Origin: Thalassotalea fonticola
GTDB lineage: Bacteria; Pseudomonadota; Gammaproteobacteria; Enterobacterales; Alteromonadaceae
NCBI RefSeq assembly: GCF_032911225.1
Contig: NZ_CP136600.1
Location: 2,356,001 to 2,420,000 of the forward strand
Direction: 5' to 3'
DNA length: 64,000 bases
Under the pieces are notes generated by a model. It saw only the letters and a list, made by a program, of their open reading frames with translations. It searched no databases and was not told where the DNA came from. The first letter of the stretch is position 1; each line of letters opens with the position of its first letter. The translations under genes and the position numbers were made by a program. Below, one piece after another: positions 17,207-25,478 of the stretch.

Positions 17207-18721
17207 ATGAGCTTAGAACAAGCAGCAGTGAAATCCTACATCCAAGTGCATAACAACGACAATGTCGCTGTTGCTTTGAAAGACTTGGCCAAAGGTACAA
17301 CCATTAACGTTAACAACGTTAATTTGCAATTAAATGAAGATATTGGACGTGGTCATAAAATTGCCTTAAGCACATTATCGCAAGGGCAAGAGATTATCAA
17401 ATACGGTTACTCAATTGGCTACACAACCTGCGATACTAAAGCTGGTGACTGGATCCACAGCCATAATTTAAAAACCCTGCTCAGTGATGACAGTAATTAC
17501 CTTTATCAACCATCAACACATCAGCAGAAAATAGTCACAAACGACATGCCTACTTTTATGGGATATCCCCGAAATAATGGCCTAGTTGGAATTCGTAATG
17601 AATTATGGATCATCAACAGCGTTGGTTGTGTTAACCATTTGGCACAATCATTGGTTCGTCAAAGTAAAGCCTTATATGGCGATCGCATTGATGACTTCCT
17701 TGCTGTAACACACCCATTTGGATGTTCGCAATTAGGCGATGATCTTGCACAAACCAAAAATTTGCTTGCATCGCTTGCAACTAACCCTAATGCCGGAGCG
17801 GTATTATTTTTAGGCCTAGGTTGTGAAAATAACCAATTATCTGCCTTAATCGAAGAATTACCAACATCAATAAGCGATCGCATCTCATACTTTAATGCGC
17901 AACAAGTTGATGATGAAGAAGAAGAAGGCATGCGTCATATTGAAAAACTTCTGGCCAAAATGGACAGTGATGAGCGAGTTTCTTGCCCAGTATCTAAACT
18001 GACCGTAGGAATGAAATGTGGCGGCTCTGATGGTTTAAGTGGCTTAACAGCTAACCCGTTACTTGGTCGCATTAGTGAAAAAATGGCAAACTACGGCGCA
18101 ACGGTGATTTTAACGGAAACCCCGGAAATGTTCGGTGCCGAGCAGGTATTAATGAATAATGCCGCCAACGAACAAGTGTATGGAGACATTGTTAAGTTGG
18201 TTGACGGTTTTAAACAATACTTCATCGACAATAACCAGCCTGTTTATGAAAACCCGTCACCGGGTAATAAAGACGGTGGTTTAACCACCCTTGAAGATAA
18301 GTCTCTTGGCGCTATTCAAAAAGGTGGCAATGCCCCAGTACAAGCCGTGATTAACTATGGCGAAAAAGCGCTAGCAAAAAATGGTATCACCTTATTACAA
18401 GGTCCGGGAAACGATGCCGTATCTTCTACAGCTCTTGCTGCTAGTGGCGCAAACATGGTGTTGTTCACCACAGGTCGTGGTACGCCATTAGGTGTGCCGG
18501 TGCCTACAGTTAAAATTGCCTCAAACAGCAACTTGGCGACCCGTAAAAAGCATTGGATTGATTATGATGCCGGACAATTGCTACGTCTTGATAAAACTCA
18601 AGACGAGTGTACTGAAGAATTCTTCCAGTTATTACTGGAGATCGCTTCTGGTAAGGCGACTAAAAACGAACTTAATCAATTTAAAGAAATCTCAATTTGG
18701 AAAGGCGGCGTTACCCTATAA
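17207..18721 (+). CDS. uxaA: UxaA-family sugar-acid dehydratase (altronate dehydratase-like)
   Basis: 504 residues. The N-terminal SAF domain (about 10-95) contains DIGRGHKIALSTLSQGQEIIKYGYSIG. The larger C-terminal catalytic domain (about 115-500) contains GYPRNNGLVGIRNELWI, THPFGCSQLGDD, MKCGGSDGLSGLTANPLLG, and GTPLGVPVPTVKIASN. This is the full-length two-domain altronate/galactarate dehydratase architecture, an iron-dependent syn-dehydratase. With altronate it gives 2-keto-3-deoxy-D-gluconate (KDG), which the kinase and aldolase four and three genes on would use. Fuconate as substrate cannot be ruled out from sequence. Third gene of the operon. Confidence 0.88.
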   Translation: MSLEQAAVKSYIQVHNNDNVAVALKDLAKGTTINVNNVNLQLNEDIGRGHKIALSTLSQGQEIIKYGYSIGYTTCDTKAGDWIHSHNLKTLLSDDSNYLYQPSTHQQKIVTNDMPTFMGYPRNNGLVGIRNELWIINSVGCVNHLAQSLVRQSKALYGDRIDDFLAVTHPFGCSQLGDDLAQTKNLLASLATNPNAGAVLFLGLGCENNQLSALIEELPTSISDRISYFNAQQVDDEEEEGMRHIEKLLAKMDSDERVSCPVSKLTVGMKCGGSDGLSGLTANPLLGRISEKMANYGATVILTETPEMFGAEQVLMNNAANEQVYGDIVKLVDGFKQYFIDNNQPVYENPSPGNKDGGLTTLEDKSLGAIQKGGNAPVQAVINYGEKALAKNGITLLQGPGNDAVSSTALAASGANMVLFTTGRGTPLGVPVPTVKIASNSNLATRKKHWIDYDAGQLLRLDKTQDECTEEFFQLLLEIASGKATKNELNQFKEISIWKGGVTL

Positions 18722-18743
18722 TCAGGGTGTGCTGTAAATAGTT

Positions 18744-20216
18744 ATGAAATTAACCAATAAAACAATAGCAAATGTAGCTGAAAATTCAGCTATTATTACG
18801 CCAACCTATGATCGCGAAAATACTGAAATAGGTATCGTACATTTAGGTCCTGGCGCTTTTCATCGGGCCCACCAAGCGGTTTATACAGAAAATGCGATGA
18901 ATTTAGCCGGTGGTAACTGGGGTATTTGTGGCGTATCGCTGCGTAGTGCCACAGCCCGTGACGTATTAGCCAAACAAGATAACTTATATACGCTGGCCAT
19001 TCTTGATAAAAAAATCAATTATCAAATTATTGGCGCAATGAAAGAAGTATTAGTGGCAAAAGATCAAGCCAAAGAAGTAATGGCCCGATTAACCGCTGCA
19101 ACAACAAAACTAGTGTCTTTAACCATCACTGAAAAAGGCTATTGCCTTGATGCCAGTGGCCATTTAGATTTAAGCCATCCAGACATTGTTAGAGATTTAC
19201 GAGATCGTAGTCAGCCAATAAGTGCTATAGGCTATATCGTGCAAGCATTGGGGCAACGCAAAATTAATGGTATTGCGCCTTTTAATGTCCTTAGCTGTGA
19301 TAACGTTTCAGGTAATGGCGATAAATTACGTCGTGCAGTGATTGATTACGCCAGCGCATTAGATAAAGATTTGGCCGCGTGGATTGAAGTCAACGTCGCG
19401 TTTCCTAATTCGATGGTTGATAGCATTACGCCGAAAACCGAAGATTACACAGTAGATGCTGTATCAGCTGCTATTGGCGCCAGAGATGAGTGGCCAATTC
19501 AACGCGAACAATTCACCCAATGGGTTATTGAAGATAACTGGCAGGGAGAGCGCCCTGCCTGGGATAAAGTTGGTGTAGTATTTACCTCTGATGTTGATGG
19601 TTTTGAAAAGGCAAAATTACGCCTGTTAAACTGTTTACACTCAACGTTGGCCTACGCCGGTTCATTGGCAGGTTTTGAAACCGTTTATGACGTTACGAGC
19701 GATAGTGCGTTTTATGACTTTATTTGCAAACTCGCTGAAAGCGAAGTTATTGGTTCTTTTGTGCCACCAAAAGAGCTTGATGTGCAAAGTTACAGTAAAG
19801 AAATTATTGAACGTTTCTTGAACCCTGAAATTCGCCATTTATTGGCGCAAATTGCCTGGGATGGTTCACAAAAATTACAAATGCGCATCTTGCCAATTAT
19901 TCAAGATAACTTGGCACTAGGTCGTTCGAACAAACTACTTTGTTTATCTTTAGCCTGTTGGTTCGAGTTTATTTGTCGTGCCTTAAAAAATGGCGATGAA
20001 ATTGTTGATCCTCTTGCCGCCGATTTTGCCCAAATACCAGCACTGCAAGGGAATGATACAACCGAGATTGTTAATGCTTTCTTGAAAATAGAGTCTATAT
20101 TTGGCACAGAGTTAAAAAATGATTCACAGATAAAAAGCCAATTAATTGAAAGTTTAAATGCCTTACGTATTGGTGAAGTACGTCAAATAAGTACAATCGT
20201 GGAGACATTATGTTAA
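18744..20216 (+). CDS. Polyol/sugar-acid dehydrogenase, UxaB/UxuB type (mannitol dehydrogenase family)
   Basis: 490 residues with the long-chain mannitol dehydrogenase layout. The N-terminal NAD site is IVHLGPGAFHRAHQAVYTENAM, followed by NVLSCDNVSGNG and PNSMVDSITP. The catalytic Lys-Asn-His set is KLRLLNCLHSTLAYAG. Family members reduce D-fructuronate to mannonate (UxuB) or D-tagaturonate to altronate (UxaB). The gene partners a UxaA-type altronate dehydratase and an LgoD-like gene, so tagaturonate reduction is the consistent role, although by eye the sequence looks at least as close to UxuB. It overlaps the aldolase gene by 7 bp. Confidence 0.88.
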   Translation: MKLTNKTIANVAENSAIITPTYDRENTEIGIVHLGPGAFHRAHQAVYTENAMNLAGGNWGICGVSLRSATARDVLAKQDNLYTLAILDKKINYQIIGAMKEVLVAKDQAKEVMARLTAATTKLVSLTITEKGYCLDASGHLDLSHPDIVRDLRDRSQPISAIGYIVQALGQRKINGIAPFNVLSCDNVSGNGDKLRRAVIDYASALDKDLAAWIEVNVAFPNSMVDSITPKTEDYTVDAVSAAIGARDEWPIQREQFTQWVIEDNWQGERPAWDKVGVVFTSDVDGFEKAKLRLLNCLHSTLAYAGSLAGFETVYDVTSDSAFYDFICKLAESEVIGSFVPPKELDVQSYSKEIIERFLNPEIRHLLAQIAWDGSQKLQMRILPIIQDNLALGRSNKLLCLSLACWFEFICRALKNGDEIVDPLAADFAQIPALQGNDTTEIVNAFLKIESIFGTELKNDSQIKSQLIESLNALRIGEVRQISTIVETLC

Positions 20217-20860
20217 CTGCAAGTTTTTCTGAATTAGTAAAAAGCAGCCCTATTTTACCAGTATTGCACATGGAAAGTGTTGATGATGCAGTAAATGTTA
20301 GCCGCGCGTTGTTTAAAGGTGGTATCACTTGCGCAGAGATAGTACTACGCTCGCCAGTCGCACTAGATTGCATTCGTGCGGTGAGTGAACAAGTACCGGA
20401 AATGACCGTTGGTGTAGGTACGTTAACTAACCCACAACAAGTAAAAGATTCTGTAGCTGCAGGCGCACAATTTTTGGTAAGCCCCTCGTTAACCAAAACT
20501 CTTGCTAATAGTATGTTAGAGACTGGTTTGCCGATGTTACCAGGTGTGGTTTCTCCTTCAGAGCTCACCCAAGCACTTGAACTAGGTGTAAAAGAAGTGA
20601 AATTTTTTCCGGCTGCACAATATGGTGGGGTAAATACTATCAAAGCATTATCAAGTGTATTTAGCCAAGTAAAATTTTGCCCTACCGGCGGAGTTAGCCT
20701 GGCAAATATGGCTGACTACTTTGCTGTAAATAGTATCTTTGCCGTGGGCGGCTCTTGGATGGTGCCTAAAGACATTGTTGCTAGTAAAGACTGGGATCAG
20801 ATCACCCAATTAAGTGCACAAGCAATTGCCCAGATCAAATTATTGGATAAATGCGCATGA
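20210..20860 (+). CDS. eda: KDPG aldolase (2-keto-3-deoxy-6-phosphogluconate aldolase)
   Basis: 216 residues, the usual length for a class I KDPG/KHG aldolase. Visible are SPILPVLHMESVDDAVNVSRALFKGGI at the start, EIVLRSP (the Glu general base), GVGTLTNPQQVKDSVAAGAQFLVSPS, then KEVKFFPA with the Schiff-base Lys and KFCPTGGVS with the phosphate-binding loop. It splits KDPG into pyruvate and glyceraldehyde 3-phosphate. It overlaps the genes on both sides by a few bases, so translation is probably coupled. The phosphate loop argues for a phosphorylated substrate, hence for a sugar with a free 6-hydroxyl. Confidence 0.92.
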   Translation: MLTASFSELVKSSPILPVLHMESVDDAVNVSRALFKGGITCAEIVLRSPVALDCIRAVSEQVPEMTVGVGTLTNPQQVKDSVAAGAQFLVSPSLTKTLANSMLETGLPMLPGVVSPSELTQALELGVKEVKFFPAAQYGGVNTIKALSSVFSQVKFCPTGGVSLANMADYFAVNSIFAVGGSWMVPKDIVASKDWDQITQLSAQAIAQIKLLDKCA

Positions 20861-21798
20861 GTAAAATCGTACTGATGGGCGAATGCATGGTCGAATTTGG
20901 CGGTGCAGGTGAAACCAATTTATACAAAAAAAACTATGCCGGTGATGTATTCAATACCGGCATCTACATCAAACGCTGCGTAAAAGATTTAGCCGATGTT
21001 CAGTTTTTAAGTGCCGTTGGCAATGACGAAATCAGTAGCGAAATGATTGGCATGATGGTGCAAGAGAGTGTTGATGCCAGTTTAGTTTATCAATCATCAA
21101 CAGCCAGCATGGGTTTATATTTAATCAATGTTGACGATGAAGGTGAGCGCAGCTTTACTTACTGGCGTGATACTTCCGCGGCTAAACAGGTGGTTAAGTT
21201 TTTGGCCAACGATGGTGGCAGCGAACGTCTTAAAGGTACCGATATTTTCTTTTTCTCCGGTATCTCGATTGCCATTTTATCAAGTGATGATCGTCAGCAA
21301 TTGTGGCAATATATTAGCGAACTTAAACAAGCTGGTACAAAAATTGTTTTCGATCCAAATTATCGCCCTACGCTTTGGTCGTCATTAGAAGAAACTAGGG
21401 AAGCATACGCCGAAGCTTTTGCTTTAGCCGATATTGCCCTGCCAGGTGTTGATGATCATATAGTCTTATATGATGCCAAAAATGCCGAAGATGTCGCGGA
21501 TTTCCTCGAACAAATTGGCGTAAGCGAAATCATCATTAAAAACGGCGCACAAGGTATGCTGGTCAGTGTTAATGGCGAACGTAGCTATATTGATGTAGAT
21601 CCGGTAAAAACAGTAGTTGATACCACTTCTGCCGGTGATGCGTTTAACGGTGGCTACCTAAGTGCCAGACTTATCGGCCGAAGCGTAACGCAAGCAGCGG
21701 TATTTGCTTCGAAAGTATCCGCATGTGTAATACAACACAAAGGTGCTATCGTAAGCAGGCAAGCCTTTAGTCAACAATTAACCGACTTTCCTATTTAA
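20857..21798 (+). CDS. kdgK: 2-keto-3-deoxygluconate kinase (PfkB family)
   Basis: 313 residues from ATG 20857, which overlaps the aldolase stop as ATGA; an ATG 6 bp earlier is also in frame. PfkB/ribokinase fold: KIVLMGECMVEFGG at the start, a Gly-rich GDVFNTGIYIKR near 30, KIVFDPNYRPTLW in the middle, and the ATP and catalytic motif DTTSAGDAFNGGYL with the base Asp near 260. Most similar in layout to KdgK. It phosphorylates KDG at O6, so it needs a 6-hydroxyl that an L-fucose-derived intermediate would not have. Confidence 0.9.
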   Translation: MSKIVLMGECMVEFGGAGETNLYKKNYAGDVFNTGIYIKRCVKDLADVQFLSAVGNDEISSEMIGMMVQESVDASLVYQSSTASMGLYLINVDDEGERSFTYWRDTSAAKQVVKFLANDGGSERLKGTDIFFFSGISIAILSSDDRQQLWQYISELKQAGTKIVFDPNYRPTLWSSLEETREAYAEAFALADIALPGVDDHIVLYDAKNAEDVADFLEQIGVSEIIIKNGAQGMLVSVNGERSYIDVDPVKTVVDTTSAGDAFNGGYLSARLIGRSVTQAAVFASKVSACVIQHKGAIVSRQAFSQQLTDFPI

Positions 21799-21819
21799 GT
21801 TTTGATAAAGGAAAACAAG

Positions 21820-22173
21820 ATGAACACCACACGTCACTGTTTGGCAACCGATTTAAAAAATAACCCTGAGCTTATTGAACAATATAAGCATTATCATAAA
21901 CCCGGCAATGGTTTTCCGGCAGTCGCCAAAAGCATCAGAGATGCCGGTATTGTCGAAATGGAAATATATTTAATTGAAAACCGTTTGTTCATGATCATGG
22001 AAGTGGATGATTCATTCGATCCTATTGCCAAGGCCAAATCCGACGCACAAAGCCCAGAAGTGCAAAAGTGGGAAACGTTGATGTGGCAATTCCAACAAGC
22101 GCTACCTTGGGCCAAAGATGGCGAAAAATGGCTGCCAATGGAAGAAATTTTCAAACTGACTGAGCAACCTTAA
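21820..22173 (+). CDS. L-rhamnose/L-fucose-type sugar mutarotase (COG3254)
   Basis: 117 residues from ATG 21820, with AAAGGA upstream; the in-frame TTG at 21802 has no ribosome site. It is a dimeric alpha/beta-barrel mutarotase of the RhaM-like family: CLATDLKNNPELIEQYKHYHKPGN with the catalytic His region, GIVEMEIYLIENRLFMIMEVDDSF, and the closing WETLMWQFQQALPWA. It interconverts alpha and beta forms of the free sugar after uptake. The family also contains L-fucose mutarotases, and L-galactose has the same ring shape. Last gene of the seven-gene operon. Confidence 0.88.
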   Translation: MNTTRHCLATDLKNNPELIEQYKHYHKPGNGFPAVAKSIRDAGIVEMEIYLIENRLFMIMEVDDSFDPIAKAKSDAQSPEVQKWETLMWQFQQALPWAKDGEKWLPMEEIFKLTEQP

Positions 22174-22209
22174 CGCACTAAGCAATAATAAATATCTCCC
22201 CTCCAAAAA

Positions 22210-22242
22210 AAATGCGAGCTTTCAAATAGAAAGCTCGCATTT
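22210..22242. terminator. Bidirectional terminator between the sugar operon and the GntR gene
   Basis: A 14-bp perfect stem (AAATGCGAGCTTTC at 22210-22223, GAAAGCTCGCATTT at 22229-22242) with a five-base loop, flanked by A-rich and T-rich runs. It sits between two convergent transcripts. Confidence 0.9.
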
Positions 22243-22272
22243 ATTATAACATTTAACTTAGATTCAGCTTAT

Positions 22273-23184
22273 TTAAGCGACTTCTTCCAAACCATGGGCA
22301 GAACGCAACAAGGTTCTCTTCGCTGAATTTAAATGTGTTTCCATAGCAGTTAAAACACCTGAAGTATTGTGGGCAAGCAACTGTGTAATTATTTCTACGT
22401 GCTCTTTCAGGGCCACAACATTACGTTCAAATTCATCGCCTTTATTCCATTGATAATGGTAATGACAAATCAATGATACTACATCGAAGAACTGCATAAA
22501 AAATCGATTTTCAGAAGCTCGTTGTACAATATAATGGAATTTTCTGTCTAGCTCACTCAACTCGGTATAACGGTTTTCCACATCAGCGAGAACCTCGTTA
22601 TGTTGGTCTAGTAGTGTCGATAATTCTTGCCAAACTCCATCATCTTTCGGAGTTGCCAGTAATTTGGTAATTGAACTCATTTCCAGAATACGTCTGAACT
22701 CTATCAGCTCAAGAGCGAATTTTTCATCAAATTCAACCATTTGCCATTTAGCTCTAGGGTTTTTATCAATCAAGCCAAAACGTGAAAACTTAATCAAGAA
22801 CTCTCTTACGGTTATGGTGTTACACCCCGATGATTTAGCGAGTTCAAGTTCGGAGAATTTGTCTCCAGGCAAAAGCTTGCCATGATGAATCAGATCGAGA
22901 AAGTATTTTTCAATAATTTCTTCTTTTGATGACACACTATTACTGGTATCAAAGTAGTCACTTGCTTGCGACGCTCTTAATACCTGTTTTTGTGAACCAT
23001 CAATCGAAACAATGCCTTTCTTTTCCAGCTCGAGTAACGCGGTTCGAATCGTAGTTCGACTAACGTTGAGCTTTTTCGCCAAGGTATTATCTTTTAAAAA
23101 AACGCTACTGCCTTCAGCAAAGTCAACCAAAGTTGCTAATATGCCATTTACTGTTTCTTGGATAAGGTGACTTTGAACACTCAC
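22273..23184 (-). CDS. GntR/FadR-type regulator with two winged-helix domains
   Basis: 303 residues from a GTG at 23184, preceded by AAAAGGAAAG. It is unusual in carrying two consecutive winged-helix segments. The first is about 5-70 (LAKKLNVSRTTIRTALLELEKKGI); the second is about 88-150 (ELAKSSGCNTITVREFLIKFSRFGLI). A helical FCD domain follows (about 155-290) with the metal/ligand pattern ELDRKFH ... LKEHVEI ... METHL. FCD domains sense small sugar acids or other carboxylates. It converges with the catabolic operon and is the obvious candidate regulator of it. A palindrome lies in its own promoter, suggesting autoregulation. Confidence 0.85.
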   Translation of the reverse strand: MSVQSHLIQETVNGILATLVDFAEGSSVFLKDNTLAKKLNVSRTTIRTALLELEKKGIVSIDGSQKQVLRASQASDYFDTSNSVSSKEEIIEKYFLDLIHHGKLLPGDKFSELELAKSSGCNTITVREFLIKFSRFGLIDKNPRAKWQMVEFDEKFALELIEFRRILEMSSITKLLATPKDDGVWQELSTLLDQHNEVLADVENRYTELSELDRKFHYIVQRASENRFFMQFFDVVSLICHYHYQWNKGDEFERNVVALKEHVEIITQLLAHNTSGVLTAMETHLNSAKRTLLRSAHGLEEVA

Positions 23185-23205
23185 GTTGACTTTCCTTTTT
23201 ATAAT

Positions 23206-23227
23206 AATTTAGTGTACCTAAATTTAG
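23206..23227. promoter_or_regulatory. Candidate GntR operator (autoregulation)
   Basis: AATTTAG (23206-23212) and CTAAATT (23218-23224) form a perfect inverted repeat around TGTAC. A second overlapping palindrome CTAAATTTAG ends at 23227. It begins 22 bp upstream of the GTG start of the GntR gene. Confidence 0.5.
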
Positions 23228-23367
23228 TATATCTGAATGTGATGTTTATTTATAGTAATAAGGAATAAATTATAATTCCACATAAAAATTATGTTTTTAT
23301 TACTATAAAGACAACGAAATGTTTCTTTCGTGTATTTATTACTTGATGGTGTGAAGAGTAATTCAAA

Positions 23368-23396
23368 AAAGACTTTAACGGAAAGTTAAAGTCTTT
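23368..23396 (-). terminator. Terminator of the GH29 gene at 23.4-25.3 kb
   Basis: Twelve-base perfect stem AAAGACTTTAAC / GTTAAAGTCTTT with loop GGAAA. On the minus strand it follows the GH29 stop and runs into T residues. Confidence 0.85.
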
Positions 23397-23422
23397 AATT
23401 ATTTTTGATTTCGCTGATTGTG

Positions 23423-25258
23423 CTAAAGGGTAGGTAATACTAATTCGATCGAATCAATTTCGATATTCATCGTTCTATAACGTTGGTCTTGAGCTTTGAA
23501 TTCAATCGTACTGGCTTTTAATTCAAATGCCTGTCCTTGTTTGAGTTCAATTTTTTGTATTCCAGCCTTTTTAAACTGCAACTCCCCTACAACAGCCTGC
23601 ACGTACTTACCTGTCGTTTTGCTGACTTTAACTGCTTGTTCATTGCCATCAAAAGATTGATTGGTTTCAACGTTTTGACCTTTACCCTTAAGGTTAAAAG
23701 TTAATTCATCTGAGTGACTTACTAAGATAAAATCTTTCTCTTTATATCTCATCTTATAATTTATTTTAACTTTATAACTACCTACTTTTGGCACGTCAAT
23801 ATACCAGCTACGTGAAAAATCCTTCAACATAGAACGATAGCTTTCTTTGCCAAATTTGCCGTGTATAGTTGCTTGCTCACCGGCTAAGCTGATAATGCCG
23901 TTTTGATCGGCTGTACTATGCTTAGGCACAATCGACAGCGTACCGTTATAACTTAATTTTATAATGGTTAGGTTCGGATCTTTTTTCACCGATGCTAGGT
24001 CAATCACGGTGTCACCATCAAGCTGGTTTACCACTAATTGATTATCAGCCTCTGTTAACGGCGTGGCTTTTTGTACGCTGTTCACTAACCCAGGTAATAC
24101 CAATTTATTATCTTCTGGCCATTGATGAACATGCAAATACAGGGCATTTTTACCGGTCGACACCTGTCCCCAAGCTAATTTAAGAAATGGATTCAAGCCA
24201 GTATCAAAAATTGCTTCGTTATTTTTTTCAAGCCACTTACCTACGCCAACAAGTACATTTTTTTCATAGGGTAAAATACTACCATCGCCTTTCGGGCCAA
24301 TATTTAATAAAAAGTTGCCGCCCATACTGGCAATATCCGACAATTTACGAATTTGAACAGCTATTTGTTCATCTAAGGGTAAGCCTTTAACCCAAGATTT
24401 ATACCCCCAGGTATGATAAAACGTTCCAGGAGTTTCCCAGGGGTATTCGGTAATTGGCGAGTCTGGCACATGGTTATCTGGCATAGTTAAAAAATCACCT
24501 TGATTATTCATCACACGTCCATTAATTAATGCATCAGGCTGATATTTTTTCACCGTATCGCGGAACCGTTTACTTTGCGCCTGAGTAGGCTCCCCCATAT
24601 CGAAAAACACTTCAACAATTTCACCGTAATTGCTCATCAACTCTTCCAGCTGCGCAACTTGAAAGTCTTCATTCGCTTTTGATACTTTGCCAAAGACGCT
24701 GATTTTTCCATCCACTGGATTACGCTCTGGATTTGGGCCGTTAAAGTGCCAGTCAGGCGTTGAGTAATACACACCAAGCTTCAAACCATGACGTTTGGTA
24801 GCTTCACTAAGCTGTTTTAGTAAATCTTTTTTATATAGGGTGTAATCGACAATATCAAAATCAGTATGTTTGGATTCAAACATCGCAAAACCATCATGAT
24901 GCTTGGTGGTTAGTACGATATAGCGCATGCCTGCTTGCTTAGCCAGTTTTACCACAGCGTCAGCATCAAAATTACTCGGGTTAAATTGTTGCACCACTTT
25001 TTGGTAATCTTGCTGCGAGATATCAGCATGGCGTTGAATTTGCTCCCCTAATTTCTCAATTTGTTTTCCTTGCCAAACACCAGCAAGATTGGCATAAGCA
25101 CCAAAATGAATGAATAAACCAAAGCGCATTGCTTGCCACCTTTCAATGGCAGACTCATTCTCTACTTGTGTTGTAATCTTGCTATTTTTCGCCAACGTTG
25201 ATGTTGAAGTCATCGCCACAGTACAAAGTAGTATGAGATATTTTAAAAACCGCACCAT
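23423..25258 (-). CDS. GH29 alpha-L-fucosidase-type enzyme with C-terminal beta domains
   Basis: 611 residues with a signal peptide (about 1-23). The GH29 barrel spans about 38-360: RFGLFIHFGAYAN, LTTKHHDGFAMFESKHTDFD (conserved His-His-Asp pocket), GLKLGVYYSTPDW, and IVEVFFDMG, where Asp220 is the likely nucleophile. GGNFLLNIGPKGDGSI closes the barrel. The rest (about 365-611) is beta-rich and could be the family's C-terminal domain plus a carbohydrate-binding module. It is the longest and most divergent of the four GH29 proteins here. It removes terminal alpha-L-fucose or possibly alpha-L-galactose in the periplasm. Divergent from the beta-helix gene. Confidence 0.9.
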   Translation of the reverse strand: MVRFLKYLILLCTVAMTSTSTLAKNSKITTQVENESAIERWQAMRFGLFIHFGAYANLAGVWQGKQIEKLGEQIQRHADISQQDYQKVVQQFNPSNFDADAVVKLAKQAGMRYIVLTTKHHDGFAMFESKHTDFDIVDYTLYKKDLLKQLSEATKRHGLKLGVYYSTPDWHFNGPNPERNPVDGKISVFGKVSKANEDFQVAQLEELMSNYGEIVEVFFDMGEPTQAQSKRFRDTVKKYQPDALINGRVMNNQGDFLTMPDNHVPDSPITEYPWETPGTFYHTWGYKSWVKGLPLDEQIAVQIRKLSDIASMGGNFLLNIGPKGDGSILPYEKNVLVGVGKWLEKNNEAIFDTGLNPFLKLAWGQVSTGKNALYLHVHQWPEDNKLVLPGLVNSVQKATPLTEADNQLVVNQLDGDTVIDLASVKKDPNLTIIKLSYNGTLSIVPKHSTADQNGIISLAGEQATIHGKFGKESYRSMLKDFSRSWYIDVPKVGSYKVKINYKMRYKEKDFILVSHSDELTFNLKGKGQNVETNQSFDGNEQAVKVSKTTGKYVQAVVGELQFKKAGIQKIELKQGQAFELKASTIEFKAQDQRYRTMNIEIDSIELVLPTL

Positions 25259-25478
25259 AATAATTATTACCTATTTAAATAAATTTCATAAAATGCACTT
25301 TATAGCCAATATACACAGATTACAATATTAAATTAACATATATGCTTGATAGAAAATTACTAACCTCAGCTGTCAGTCAGGTATTTTCAATAGTTAATTA
25401 ATTTGATCGTTGCAGGAAAAACTGATAGCTTGTACATAACCTATAAAAATCACCGAAGTATTTATTAAGGATCATCAA

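Noticed and set aside
15252..22173. Classical L-fucose pathways (FucI/FucK/FucA, or FucD with 2-keto-3-deoxyfuconate steps)
   Set aside because: No isomerase, fuculokinase, fuculose-phosphate aldolase, enolase-type dehydratase or matching SDR is visible; the operon instead has UxaA, UxaB/UxuB, KdgK and Eda types.
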